Assembly: GCA_037957365.1 (NCBI GenBank)
Contig: JARHVA010008362.1
Location: 190,001 to 254,000 of the forward strand
Direction: 5' to 3'
From: Torreya grandis
Taxonomy: Eukaryota; Streptophyta; Pinopsida; Cupressales; Taxaceae
Length of the DNA: 64,000 nucleotides
Below are positions 14,196-28,263 of this stretch, piece by piece. The stretch's first letter is position 1, and each line of letters opens with the position of its first letter. The notes under the pieces were generated by a model, which worked only from the letters and a program-made list of their open reading frames with translations, was not told where the DNA came from and searched no databases. Made by a program: the position numbers and the translations under genes.

Positions 14196-16400
14196 ATGGC
14201 CACACAAAGTGACTTTTATGGATTTTTTCAAGACCCCAATGATGCTAATATGGTTTGTGAGATATATTTCTATTTGTCTCATATTAATCATTCATGGGAA
14301 CAAAGTTGCAAAGCAACTTACAATCCAACTCAAGACCTTGATTGGTATAAAGATGTTTGTGAAGAGGACTTTAAAGACCCAACTATAGATAATGTTGTTT
14401 GGGATACAAATCCATACCCTCTTTACAATTATTATTACATGGAACACAATCAAGAACCAACTTATGATCTAACTCATGATTGGGATAATATGGTTTATGA
14501 GGAAATCTTGGATGCTTTTACTTGTGCAATCAATCAAGTTTCATGATGTCCTTTTGTTATTTAATAATTATCTACCCCTAACCCTTTAGATTATATGAGA
14601 TATCAAGCTCTAAAATATCTAAGGAATACCATTTCTATACCAAGACCTCATCCTTTGGTTTGTGTGAGTAATCAAGCTCCACAACACCCCTTCATCATTC
14701 TAAGACCTAGTCCTTTGGCTTGTGTAAGCAATCATGCACCATACTACCCTATAATTATCATCTTAGGACTTTGTCCTTTGGATAATGGGATAAATCATGA
14801 TCCCCAAGGCCCTAACATTATCCAACCACAAGTCATTCCTCATCTAGTGCCAATCCAAACTAAACCTCAACTAATCCAATCATTCAAAGACCAAGCTATG
14901 TTCAAAACTAGGATTTTCCAACTCATTAGAAATGAAGGCCAAGGGAACCAACCAATCTAAGATGTTTCTATTGAATCAACCATTTGTGATAAGTCAACCT
15001 ATGATAAATTGGCTATTGATCCTATACTAGTTGTCAAAGAGTCTCACTCTGATGAGCCAGTCTTTGCTAAGTCACTTCTTAATGATTATAACCACCTTTG
15101 GGAAAATCATTAATTTGACCATGTGCCTATTTTTCAAAATCCTCCTATTGACAAGCCAATCTCTGAGGAGTTATCTCTTGACCTTTTTCCCATCTTAGAG
15201 GAGTCTCACTTTAACAAACCAGTCTTTATGGATCCTATCATGCTATCATAGGCTATTATTTGTCCAATACCAAATATTCAATAGGACATGATTATAATAG
15301 AGTACCCATTAGATGAAGAATCAAAATTAGAGTCAAGTTCTATTTTTGAATTGACATTAGATTTAGCATCAAAAATAGAATCAACATCAGTCTCAACATC
15401 AGATTCAAAGTCTGTTGAGTCAAAATCAGATTCAAAAGAATATGTTCATGACTATTACAACATTGGCTATGCATGCCTCATAGATTAATTTGAATACATT
15501 TGTGATCCTTCTACAATTTTTGAGGATGGGTACTTGAACATCGACACAAGTTCTCCTAGTATCTTCTATGAGGATTGTGTAGCCCCTCCCAATTCTATTA
15601 CTATTCTATAGGCCATTACCATCGACTAAGATAGCCATGTGATTGACATTCAATCTCCCATAAGTGTTGATTGAGATCGATAGAATAACACTTTATTAAA
15701 ATGCATCCATAGTGACATAGCAATTGAAGAAGAGCAAGGAGGCCAAGACAACATTCATGTATCAGAAGAACACTCTCCTAGTGGGACCATTTTAAAGGTG
15801 CTAGGGGACAATCAAAGTCAAAACTCAACATCTTCTAGTGAGACTTTTTTGGAAGCACTAGAAGAAAATCAAAGTTAAAAGCCAATGTTCATTAGTGAAA
15901 CCTTCTCAAAGGTGCTATGGGACAATCAAGATAATTTTAGTTCTTCACTTCTTGATGAAGACAAAATTAAAGATAAAATCAAAATAGCTTCCTATCTACA
16001 ACCTAATCAAATGGTAGCTACTCTCAAGATCAAAAAATAGAAAAATATGGTGGTCCTATCGATAGAATAAGTCTTTGGCCCCACCATAACCAAAGCTATG
16101 TTGAATCTGACATCAACAACATTACATGTGACTAAAAGTACCAATATTCATTTATTTTCTCACCATTCCACATTCCATTATCATTTACCATTCCATTTCA
16201 CAATCAAACCTACCATCCATTATTTATCCTTGTTTACCATATATGGTCACACTTTCCTTTATAGAGGCTATAAAGATACCTTGTCTCAATGTTTGAATGA
16301 ATCAGAATCAATGACCAATGAAGATCATGAAAGCATTCTTGGTAACCAAATCTACAAGCCATTTTTGATAGAGCAACTATTTCAATGTGGTGTGGGCTAG
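14196..16400 (+). pseudogene. Orphan ORF of family-1 element, about 735 codons, broken by stops
   Basis: One reading frame runs from ATG 14196 to the stop at 16398-16400 without a frameshift but with about 15 internal stops (first at 14544). No zinc knuckle, protease, polymerase or integrase motif is visible, and I do not recognise the family. Visible parts: an aromatic, acidic N-terminus rich in W, Y, D and N (residues about 1-115); three or four copies of a ~21-residue repeat with core PLACVSNxAP (about 14631-14810); an acidic, Ser-rich middle (about 15290-15490); and three copies of a repeat with core KVLGDNQSQ (about 15775-15935). The second family-1 element keeps the N-terminal region and the 21-residue repeat. 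A gag-like structural role is possible but unsupported. Confidence 0.6.
14631..14810 (+). repeat. Coding tandem repeat, 60-63 bp unit (PLACVSNxAP)
   Basis: Three to four in-frame copies centred on 'cctttggcttgtgtnagcaa'. Four copies stand at the same place in the second family-1 element (about 31556-31790). The unit length stays near a multiple of three, so it expanded while coding. Confidence 0.75.
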
Positions 16401-18120
16401 AAATTAACATGATAAAGTATTTTATTTGTATCATTTTTTTATTAGGACATGCATCTCCCCATCAATAGGAATAATAGAATAAAAAACCACATCCAGGCTA
16501 AAAACATGTACCATACCATTACATTGCCATACTATTGCCATTGTTACATATTCATTTGCCATTGTCAAAGTACCCAGCCATTCACCCCATCACTTGGGGG
16601 CAATTCTCTTACCATTTTATCTAATCTATCAAAAGACCTCATTATCCTTAGCAAGACCATACCATCCTATCATTCCATTCTCATTTAGACCAAAGCCTAT
16701 TTTTAGTCATCCTACCCAATCCTATTTTTATCTTGGTTCATTTGGTTCTTCCTACACATTTTTTGGGGGGATTCCAATCAAATTTCAACAATAATTCAAG
16801 TCTATGTTCATAATGACAGTTGATGAAAGTAGTGTGACAGTTGATCTATAAATATATATTTCATCCTATCAAGTTTGTTTATATGAACCTGCTTATAACC
16901 GCCTATGGGAAAATCAATGTCTCACTAGTCTTGCTACTAATTATAATCATATATGGGAAAATTAGTATCATTGACCATGCCATTGTATCCTTGTTATAAT
17001 TTCCTATGGGAAAACTAGGGGAAACACTTATTTATCATGTATTGTTGTATAACATTACCATTATTGTTCTCATTTGATTAGCCATTTACCAGATTTGAGA
17101 AATTTTTGTGACCTAGTTAGGTTTTCCCCACCTTTTGTGTGGATATAATTACTATGACTTAAGGTCATTTTAGGAATATTTGGGTCATGCTCAATTCATG
17201 TTGAGGTTACCTTATTCCCCCTTTCCATACACTCTCATCATTTTACAAGTAACCTAAGCCAAATGCTCTCACCATTTTGAGAGTAGGTATCTTGTCATTC
17301 TCTAACAAGTTAAGATAACTCAAATTTTGAAAAACATTCATAACATTTAAAAAATCCAAAAATATTTGTTCTGTCTAAGCCTAGTCAGTTATCCTTGATC
17401 CACCTTACTAGGGCATTGTCATTGTTAGGATGATTTTTTTGCTTTTATTTTCAACATTTCTATTTGTTTGTTTGTTTATTCACTTGCCTATTTTTTTTCT
17501 TTCAGCACTATTGCCTTGACTCAGTCTATATGTGTTCATTGGGTGATTCCTTGCACTCATTATTCTTGAGTCTATCCATATTCATACATCAACATTGTCA
17601 TGATGGTTTTTATCATTGGTGCATTGTTTTTAAGTGTTTATTGGATCGAGTGTTAGTCCTTATGCATATTTTGACCAATTCTTCATGGTGTTCTATCATG
17701 AAGCTTACCATCACATGCTATAAAAAAAACTAGATTCATGAAGGTTTATAATCAATAGAGCCATAGAAGTTTCTCCTTGGCACCTTGGCAAATCCTCCCA
17801 CCCACCTTGATCAATATAACTCATTTGACCATTCTAGTTGATCATTGTTAATCAAGATGAGCATCTCCTCATTAGCAGGTATAACTAAATCATTCACATT
17901 GATTAATCTTATTCCACTATCCATCTCTTTCATCACTTTGCATCCACTCATCTTTAGTCTATATTCTAGGTTATATCCTTGAGTTATGCTTTCTAATCAG
18001 CCCTACCTAGGGCATAATCATACATAACCAATCTAGGTCCTCTTAATGATTATAACCACCTATGGGCAAATAATTATTTTGACTTTTATTCATGATTATA
18101 ACTACCATTGGGAAAATCAA
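15081..18120 (+). repeat. Dispersed 25-bp motif TTATAACCACCTATGGGAAAATC (six copies)
   Basis: Copies at about 15084-15110, 16893-16917, 16941-16964, 16994-17018, 18048-18074 and 18094-18120. Translated in the proper frame each reads like YNHLWEN. Only the first lies within the long frame, so the others may mark a once longer, now shifted coding region or a non-coding structural repeat. Confidence 0.6.
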
Positions 18121-18397
18121 CCTCATTTTTACATCAATGCATGCAAGCATTTTCTCATTTGGATTAATCTCAACCATGGGTTAATTCCACCTTTTTTCTT
18201 GTTTTTTTTTAAGGGACCATCCATTAATAAATGTTACAGCCACTCCTTGGAGGGGGCATCATCATAGGCTTCCCAAAACCATTTGGAGCTTTATTCTTCA
18301 ATCATCATCTTCTTCTTAGCATACAGACCATCTCTCATTATTTGAGAGGATATTGCTTTGTCTATGGTTTACAACATATTCCCAAATAGGGGCAAAC
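16401..18397. other. 3' internal region of family-1 element
   Basis: No long reading frame. Contains the YNHLWEN-type repeats and a phrase CACTTGGGGGCAATTC at about 16600, paralleled in the older relative (about 23265). Ends with AAATAGGGGCAAAC at 18384-18397, which I take as the polypurine tract. Confidence 0.5.
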
Positions 18398-19595
18398 TGT
18401 AGACACCTTAAACTAGCAATCGATAACCTCCAACTAGGCTTTTGGCTAGTTTCCATCTAAAATGCACAATTGGGCCTAAAAACACTAAAACATGTAAAAT
18501 GATGTGAAATTGACATATTCAAGTGCCCATTTTAGCCAGGGTATCCCTAAATGGGGTAATGTAATTTATGGGCTAGCTTACTTTGATTAGTCCATTTCAA
18601 TTCAAAATGCCTATTTTGCACCCACATGCTTTAAACTACTCTTTCCTATCAAATATTTTATACAAGACTCATGCCTTTGTTATTTTTTGTTGTAAACATT
18701 CTAAATAGGAATAAACACCCAATGCATTATAGTGACTTCTAATTCCAATCTAGTCAAGTTAAAAACCAATAACAAGGTATTTTGATCAATTTGAGTATTT
18801 TGTGCATAAAGTGCTTAATCATGTTTAAGAGCTAATTAACCAAAATCAAGGCCTAATCAAGAATTCCATGGAAACTTGTTGAATGCTTTTTTATAAATGA
18901 ATATTGAATATCTACATCATCAAGTGACCTAATTTCTTAGGAAGACATCCCTAGGCCATAAATGCCACAAATATCAGGATTCATTCCCTCCATGCCTCAT
19001 CAATGCCTTTAATGATGCCCTCCATGCCTCTTAAATTTCCCCTTCTTTCAATGCCATGATGAGGATAATTACAAACTTAATTTCAAAAATTGAATTAATC
19101 CTCAACCACACATCTCAATCTCGTGATGGATGGTTGAGGTTGATTCTAATCAAATCCAAAAATCTATAAATAGGAGGACTTAAAACATCATTTTAAATCT
19201 TAATTTGTGAAAAGTTGTAATGCAAGATTGGTTCCAAAAGCTTCAAGCAACTAGTGTTATAATTCCAAATTGAGTCCAAGCCAAGCCAAGCCACAAGCCA
19301 AAGGTGCCAAGAGGAGATGAAGGTAGCCACACTCCATTGAAGAATATCTATAGAAACACAAGCCAAGAAAGCCACCATTACAAAGGCATTTTGAGCATCC
19401 AAGGAAGGTGAAAGGAATTCTTGTGTTTTCATTCCTTTCTTTTTGGTTGTGCATGTCATTTGATTTTGTTAACTAAGCTCTCCCTAGTGTTTAGGCCTAG
19501 AGATGTCATGATATTAGTGTGTTTATTTCACTTTGTTTTCATTTTGGAACTAACACCATACTAACCATCATCTCTTCAGTCAAATTCCTAGATCA
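18398..19595 (+). repeat. 3' LTR of family-1 element
   Basis: 1198 bp, TGTAGACACC...AGATCA, colinear with 10513-11713 with scattered substitutions and a few short indels. Confidence 0.85.
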
Positions 19596-22500
19596 TAGTA
19601 ATGAATCACTAGCTTACACCCTCACCCGCAAATCCATTAGATGGTGTAGTCATCGAGGTTCACACCCATCAGTTTACTAATATTAAAATTTTGGATTGCT
19701 TGCTTAGGTGTGTGTCATGTTAGACTAGTACTATTTATGAACTAAGTCATCCTTTTACCTTAAACCCATAAATGACTATATATTCATTCTATATCACCAT
19801 CTTGTATATCTTTATCCCCATTTTATAAGTCTTTTTCATCTTGTACATTTACGTCTTTCATCTTATATAATCTATTTTTGTACATTCCACCATCTCATTC
19901 CAACCATTTTCATATCAATTTCATCTTAATTTATTAGGTTTTTAGGTCACACACATGTCAAAAACATCCCCATATCATTCATATCACCCCTTATAATTTC
20001 ATCATCATCATCTTTATATACTTGTCCAAGTCCTAATCCCATTATCCCACTACCCCATCACCTAATCATATATTCATCTCACCTTGAGGAATATGGTCTA
20101 ATGTTTTGAGCTAGTCCTCTTATTATCCATCCATATCATCTTATCACTCTAGTTTACTATCACTGATCACTTGGTAAGATCTTATACCTAGTTAGTGTCC
20201 TATTAAGAGCTTATCTCTTTTCCTATTTCAATATAACATCTAATCATCATCAATCCATTCATCTCTAATCCAATCATATTACCTATTCATAAAAAACATC
20301 CATCAAATCATCATATTTCTAATCCAAGCACTATTTAAATCTTGAGCCTTTTACTAGTTTTTAAATTAGGCATTATCAATAGTTCATTAGAACCTATTTC
20401 CCTATCAGTTTAAAATCTGATGAAAGTCTCATATCATAATCCATTAGTCTATTTCATCCTCATCATCACATATCATACTAGTTCAATCATTTGAACCTAC
20501 TTTGTTCAAAAACCATATTTTAATCCAACCCTTAATCTACCTTTACATCATTAATTTCCTATTTATCATATATCCCCATGGTTTGAACCCTGTTATTATA
20601 GAATAATACCTATTTTCCCACAAGGATGTTATCCTTTTGCGATTCCTAGAGATGGTTACACACTTACCTTCAAACCTTAATCTCATCAAGCCCAAACTAA
20701 TGTCCCATATCCTTCCCCATCCAAAAACCCCTAGCTCACCATAGTCAAAACCATTATCCACTCATCATAATTATAATCCTCATATACCTCAATATACAAG
20801 TGATAAAGTTTCCCTATTTAATGAGTACATCTTTTCCAATAGGGATGAGGTTCTTTTATGAATATTGGAGATGGGTGATTTCCCTCCAAATTATTTTGAG
20901 ACCATAAGCCTAAGGTCACCTATAAAACTAATCCCTCATCAACCCTCATCCCCATCACATTCTAGTCTACCATCCAATAGTCCTAATCCTAGTTATAACC
21001 TTCCCAATCCAAAAAGTTCTTGGTTTAATAATTATATTTCTAAAAACAAGGGGGCATTCCTCTCACATATCCTTGAGATGGGTACCCAACTTCCTAAAAG
21101 TCTTGACCCCATCCAACTTACCTTACCCATAGTTCTTACTCATCCACAGTCAAATTTTCCATTTACCAGTCATAGTCCATCACAAATCCCCCATCATACT
21201 ACCAAATAGAATCATATCTTATCAACACCATCTAGTTCCCATTTATCCCCTACATAATATCACACTCCACCATCCCGAAATGTCATTACATCACCATCAC
21301 ATTCCTTTACGCTTAAATATAACACCATAGACAAGTAATATACCCATTTCCTAATATCCATGGAAACCCTATTTTGGAAATTGAGGTATATAGGCATGAT
21401 TGTCCACTTGAAAACAAGACCTCTATATTTGTCTAAACATGTTCCTTCATGTTATCAAGCTAAATTATTTTGTATATACAATAAAGTTCTTGAGAGTTAT
21501 ATCAATAGATGTCACCCATTTATAGAATATATTCAAAAACTAATTAATAATAGTGACATTGAAATTGAGGGAAAACCCAATGCATCCATGCTTAGGAGTG
21601 TGCAATAGGAGGTATGTAAAATAATTTCTTCCCTAATGTAATCAAGCTTCTTCCCTCATTAACCATAGTCATGAATCCAATCCTATCCATCCCAAAACCA
21701 TCCCTAATCAATATATCCCTATGACCCATTCACATAACATCCCCCATCTTCATAAATCCATTAAGCCTAAATCATCCCTTTACAAACCCAAGGTAAAATA
21801 GGTACTTATCAATAATCATATGGGTCCTCTTATAAAATCATCTATGGGATACATCACTTCATCAACATCCTTATCAGAGTCTACATTAGAATGGTCAAGA
21901 TCATGTTTGATAACGACATCTAAATCAAAAATCATGTTAGAATCATCATCATTTATATATTATGATGGTCATGTTGGCATTGATCTCTTTGAAGATATCT
22001 CTATTGTTAACTAATCAAAAGACATGGCTCTTGATCCATCCTAGAATGATGAAATTAAAGAAAAAATCTTGGATGTTTTTTAATCAAAGACAATCAAGAT
22101 GGATATGAATCAGTGTTAGATGTTAGTTCCCCTAAGATTCTTAGTTATCCTTTTGAGATTCTTGAGGAAACTTTCTCTGATGTTGAGGCTAAGGATCCTA
22201 GTGACCTTTATAAGGACTATGTTGCCATTTATCCCTTTAATCCACCACACATCCTTAATCATCCACATCACCTACATAATCCTTACATCCCACTCCATAA
22301 AGGAGATGAACAAGAACATGCATCATTGGATTCCCCTCTACATGCAATATCATGTTCTGAATATAAAAGGATCCAATCCCAAATTAGTTAATCCCATCAA
22401 ATAATCCAACATGATATAATCCAAATATACTTAATCAAATTCAATATGAGTATTATAATAATCCAAGTCATAAATAATCATCCCCTATTATAGATATCCT

Positions 22501-25500
22501 TGAAGTACTAGGGGTATTTATAAATCAAAATCATTTATCTATTCAAAAGGTACTTCCTCTAGTGAAGCCCATAATGAGGCACTAGGAGGCAACCAAAGTC
22601 AAAATCAAAATCAAAATAATGTCAAAAATAATAATCATATGTTTGAATATCCTCTTAATGTTTGGATCAAAAAATCAAAAAGTCTTGTATCCCTTAATCT
22701 CATGACACCAATCTAAAAAATCCCCTCCATCATATCCAATAGTGTATGCAACTATCGATCCCCATTTTCACTCCCCATCTCATCATATCATCTATCATGA
22801 TCATATCCCTAATTCACATCCTTTATCCCATCATCACAATCATGACATGCTCCCACCCATACCATATATCAAATCCCTGAGTAGCATTATCCTTTGTATG
22901 GGTTATAAAGACACATGGCTGAGATATCCTGATGATGTTACTCAAGTGTCAATAAAGGTCACTATGACATCTAAGAATCTAACATCCATTGCATGGTCAT
23001 AACATCACATCTCTCTAGAATAGGTGTCTATTGAAGGATAAATAAAACACATATAGTATTGTATCTCACCCACCTCTAATAAATCAATATGCCATATTAA
23101 AAATAATAAAAATAAAAGTCCAAAATAAAAATAAAATATAAATAAAAAAATCATTCATCCAATGGTGAAAAACAATCCTTGGTGCCTTGGGCAAGTACCA
23201 TGATGAAAACTAGTTTTTGGTGTCATGGTAAAATAATTTATTATTTGCATTTTACCTCAACACTTGGGGGTAAAATCAATCCTTTTCATCCATGAAACCC
23301 ATCCCCTGTCAATCCCTTTTGTATCGTATCCCTCTATCCATATCATGCATATTATTGTGTTCCTCATTTATTCCAATATTATCCTTCATAAGGGAGTGTA
23401 AAATGTCTTTAAAATTATTAGGAATCATCTTGACATATCCTCCAATAGAAACTCAAGAAACTAAACATATGGTTCCTTCACAATGTGGTCATTAGTGATC
23501 CCTAGTCTATTCTTATTTGGTCCTCCTTTCCTTTTTATCATCACCCTCATCCTTTTATCATCTCATCCATTATTCCATCCCTCTTTATCATGGTTTTTAG
23601 GCTTGGTATTCCATTTTATACTAACCCCATTTGTATAATGTACATACATATTCTAAAAAGACATAAAATTTTGAAATATTCTAAAAAACCCTAAAAATCA
23701 TAAAATTTGATAAATCCAAAAATAGTCCATGGTGTATTGTCTTATTCATTTTTACATAGTCTCATCCATGTCCATTCCTTTAATCTTTCACATTCATGTC
23801 ATCCATATTCCTATTCTAAACCAAGGGAAAATCTAGTCTATATCGAGATAGCATTGACCTAGTCTCAATTTCACCTGATCAATCTTATATCTCTCATCTC
23901 AATATCCAAATCCTTAGCCTATTTGAAATCCAAGTCTGATTATATAAATCCTCATATAAGTACATTTATTTCAAAATCCATATCCACATCTATATCCTTA
24001 CCTAATTCCTAATCTTAATCATCATCGTTAGTCTATTCTTAATCCAAGTCTATCTTAAGTCCACAATCACATAATGATCATCCTAGTCTAGCCCATCACC
24101 TAATCACTAATCCCATCATTAGAAAAGACATTTTAACATTTAATGTAGGTAATTGTGTGTTCTACTTTTCTACTCTTTGTTATTTGGCTTATTTGCATGT
24201 CTTTTATCATGTATATAATTGTCTTATGTTTTGATTTTTTATTTGTAGTCTTATATTATCTATTTTTTGTCTATTGGGAAATGAAATACAATGATATGAG
24301 GTCATCAAAAATATAATAATGATTATAAGTTCCCTTGATGATGTAGTGTTTGTTATTTTTGTGTGCACTTTGACACAATATCCCCTTAGTCATACTTATA
24401 TCATGGGGGATACTATCAAGTGCCATATTTCTTAGATTACTTAGACTATGATGAGCCTTATTAAAAAAATGATGGATTGACCATATACTCATCATCCTTA
24501 TCCCATCATCAATTTAATCATCCTAGCCTATTCATCTAATATCTAAACAATCCTTTATCTATCATCTTTCTATTCATTAAGATCTAACATCTCATCTCTA
24601 AAATCATTTATCTTAATTTAAGTCACATCCTCTATATAACTAGTAAAATGTATAACATCCATCATCATCCTCTTTTCTCTCTCATCATTTATCTATTAAT
24701 TTGAACTACATTAGCCTGAGGTCTTGTCAGACTATGTAGGCATCACTTAATCACCTAATGTGCCTAAGGTCAGCTCAAACATTTTATTTGTATTTGTCAT
24801 CACATATTTCATCCTCAAGTCCTACATCAATAAAATACTTGAGCTATAATATAAACCATTAATCAATTGGTCTATTGATCAATCATAATCTCTAAAATCA
24901 TCTCCTAATATTCCCATTCAATCACCCACACCTATCAATTAGGCCCGATAACTCATAACATCCATTTTTTATCCCATCAATTCATCATTTAAAGTTTACA
25001 ATTTACTACCTCGATTGGGGAATGACCAAAGCCATAACTTTATTATCATCTTTCACTCCCTTATATGTGTCATTTATATGGGCATCATCACTACTAATCA
25101 TATTATGGGTCATTAATTTGATGAAATCCAATTCTTCTCCTTCATCTTTCAGTCACTCAATCATATCAATTATTCTCTCTCATCCCCTTCATCTTATCAC
25201 TCAACTTAAGCTTTGAGCTACACTCATCATTAGATCAATCTTATCCTAGCCTATAAATCTCCCTTGCATGAGTCCTTGATTGGGATATATAGAAATATTA
25301 TGGCCTTTTATCTCATCATTATCATCATTTCTACTCCTTGTGCATGTGTCTTTGCCAAGGGCATCATCACTTTATAGCACATTTCTCAAGTCAACTTTAT
25401 TTTCATCATCATCTATCTCATATCTATCATCCCATCCCATCATCTATCCATTATACCCCACCCCTCATTTCCTCTTTCAAGTGGCCATCCATATCATTCT

Positions 25501-25642
25501 TCCTCTCATGTCCCTTCAATGAGTAATCATATCCAATAACTTCATTTACCAATATTAATCCATGAAATGGTTTTTATTTGAAACACCATTACTACTTCCA
25601 CTTCATCCACTCATAATGATCTTTCAAATAGGGGAAAATATA
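19596..25642 (+). mobile_element. Internal region of an older family-1-related element, G-depleted
   Basis: The order of landmarks follows the family-1 internal region: a repeat with GGNNATCAAAGTCAAAATC-like phrases (about 22560-22620), a 'gggttataaagacac' phrase (about 22902), CACTTGGGGGTAAAATC (about 23265), and a polypurine-like AAATAGGGGAAAATA at about 25629. The plus strand is strikingly poor in G over about 6 kb. No 5' LTR of this element is in the window; the intact family-1 element lies directly to the left and may have landed in it. Confidence 0.5.
20865..23002 (+). pseudogene. Decayed orphan ORF of the older family-1 relative
   Basis: Segments 20865-21209, 21360-21608 and 22113-22391 share one frame; 21820-22014 and 22742-23002 lie in the other two. 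Ser/Pro/His-rich protein with a repeated LEMG motif (near 20862 and 21075). The segment near 22550-22620 parallels the KVLGDNQSQ repeat of the family-1 ORF. The function is unknown. More broken than the copy at 14196, with frameshifts as well as stops. Confidence 0.4.
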
Positions 25643-27105
25643 TGCACCTAAATTCAATCTCTTCATTTGTCATCACTAATATTACTATTTGTCAACACTA
25701 ATTCTACTCATCTCATTTAATTCCATCTAAATATCACCCCTTCTATTAATTTGTCTAATATCCCCCTTCATTGTTATTCATTTACTAACCTTTTTCTTCA
25801 TTAATTCTCCTAAATCCCCATTATCTTATCTTAACCCCAATTACCCATTATTTGGTAATTTAAAATTCTTATGGCCCACCTACCCACATACTAATCCTAC
25901 TCCTAGGATTTCCTACAATGCCATGCCCTAGGTTTTATAGAATCCCCTAATCATATATCTAATCCATCCCTAATCATGATTAAAACTCCCAAAGAGATTA
26001 TAGCGGTTTTCACCTCTAGAACCTTCTCTCCTATAGAATCCTCTAAGGAATTTTTAATTCCTTGGATAATCCTCCATCGTAGATCCCAATGACCCAAATT
26101 TGAAATATATCCATTGATTCTTCCTCTCTTTTCTATATAAACACCTCCAATCCTCCATTGAAACCAAGAGATGAATCCATAGAAACTCCATGTCAATATT
26201 ATCAATTTCATGCTATCATTTTAGTATATCATCAAGATAATACCATGTTATCATGAAAATATGTATCTATTCATAGAAATCCTATATCTATAATCATTTA
26301 GACTTTTCTTATTTGGATCTTAATTTAGAGAATTTAGCTTTTAGGATGAAATGTAGGTATGAATGTTTCATTTTCCTCTCCATTTTATTCCTAATTGGCT
26401 CTAAATTTTAATAGTGGATTGATATTTTGAGTAGATTTAAATTAATTGAATGATATAAAATCTTATTTATCAAAATTTATATCTCACACAAACACTATTA
26501 TCCAAAGATATAGAATAACCTTACTTTTGATTCACAATTAGTTAGCACATCTCCACATCCAATTTCAACCATAGACATAGTCCCACATTTCTAGTTTTCC
26601 ATCGAAGTAATATTTGTTTGGTATTTTCCAATTTTATTATATTTATAAATATATAAAGTTATAAATTAGTTTATGTAAGTTATTATATATATGTAAACTT
26701 TTAATTTTAAATAATAGTTTACCTCATTTAGGCTGATTAGTCTCTACTCTGCAAAAATGTGATAAAACATATTAGTGTAATTTGAGTTTGTTTGACCATT
26801 TCATCCTTATTTTTTATATTTATAATTATTGTCCTAGGGTTTTTAGATTTGATAAATTATTTATTCATAGCCATATATTTAGGGAAATTATTTCCACATT
26901 TTTTAGATGTAGTAATACACTAAGTTGTCCCCAAGTCAAATATTTTATATTTCTATTAACAACACCATAACGATAGAACCATTTGATACAATAATAAAAA
27001 TAAAATGAAGTTACTTAGATTTATAACAAAGAATAAAGATATGCAATATGATTTTATCAAAATTATTAGAGAGAAAATAAAGAATCCATTAAAGGTCAAT
27101 CATCT
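25643..27105 (+). other. Probable 3' LTR of the older relative plus AT-rich flank
   Basis: Follows the polypurine-like AAATAGGGGAAAATA and opens with a diverged ATGCACCTAAATTC, comparable to TGTAGACACCTAAAATT in family 1. A TATA candidate CTATATAAACACC lies at about 26134. The right end could not be placed; 26600-27105 is AT-rich with no gene. Confidence 0.35.
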
Positions 27106-28263
27106 TGTAGACACCTAAAACTGGTCACCAATGACCTTTAACCAAATTTTAACCATTTTATATCAAAATACACAATTTGGCCTAAAAACACTAAAATGCA
27201 TTAAAAGATTTAAAACTATCATATTCAAGTGTTGATTTTGGCCAATGTATCCCTAAATAGGGCAATTCATTTTATGAGATAGCTAACTTTGATTAGATCA
27301 TTTTAAGTCAAAATGACATTTTTACAACTAGAGGCTCTAGATTGCTCTTTCTACCAAATTTATTATATGAGACACATGCCTTTATTATTTTGTGGTGGAA
27401 ACATCCTAAATGGGATAATGAATCCAATGCATATAACATCAACTTCCAATTCTAATCCAATCAAAATTTGAGCCAATAATATGATATTTTGACCAATTTG
27501 ATTAATTTGTGCACCAATTGCAAAGATTTGCATCGAAGTTGACTAATCATGTTTAAGGATAATCAATTTGAATCAAGATCTTAAGTTAATTTTCCATGGA
27601 ACATGTTGAATATTTTTCTTAGAAATTGATATTGAATAACTACATCATCAAGTGACATCATTTCTTGTGAAGGCATCCCTAGGCCATAAATGCATAAAAT
27701 ATCTCATTAAGCCCTTTCATGCCTCTTTAATGCCTCCATATCCCAAATATTTAACATAGAATTCATTTATTTTTGCCTCAAAAATTGAATGTTTTCTTAG
27801 CCACATATCTTCCTCTTAAGATGGATATTTTAGGTTCATTCTGATCATTTTTAAAATATATAAATAAGAGACCTTGCCTATTGAATTAAGAAGCTTGGAT
27901 AGTGTAGAGTTATAATGATAAAAAGCTCTCTCAATCCATTGATGTAGTTTTACCATGAAATGTTTTTGAGCCAATCCAAATTAATCATAATCCAAAGGTG
28001 CCAAGGAGAAAAGGAGATAACCAAGCCTCCTTTGATGAAGACTTATTGAGCACAAGCTGAGTAATCCACTTCAACAAGCCATCTTGGAGACACAAGGAAG
28101 GTAAAAGGATTTGTCTTTTATGTTTTAGTTGTGTTTTTATCCTATTATTTTTATTATTCTCCCCCTTTGAGATAGGCTTAAGGTGTTAGCATTAGTTTGT
28201 TTTAGATTTTGATTTTATACACTAACATTATACTAATATCCTCTTTTTGCAATCCTATATTGA
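27106..28263 (+). repeat. 5' LTR of second family-1 element
   Basis: Starts TGTAGACACC and aligns along its length with 10513-11713, including the start, the 'ggcctaaaaacactaaaa' block and the 'cctctttttgcaatcc' tail. The end is set about 4 bases before TGGCATGTCTAATGGGAC (28268-28285), the primer-site-like block. Confidence 0.7.

Larger units (their letters stand above)
10513..19595 (+). mobile_element. Family-1 non-autonomous LTR retrotransposon, complete (9.1 kb)
   Basis: Two direct repeats of about 1.2 kb, both starting TGTAGACACC and ending AGATCA, flank 6.7 kb. A polypurine-like AAATAGGGGCAAAC directly precedes the right copy, and a primer-site-like block follows the left one, so the element reads on the plus strand. 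The two LTRs differ at roughly a tenth of positions by eye, an old insertion. The internal region has no protease, reverse transcriptase, RNase H or integrase, only a 735-codon frame of unknown function (14196-16400). No clean target-site duplication is visible. It would have to be mobilised in trans. Confidence 0.85.
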
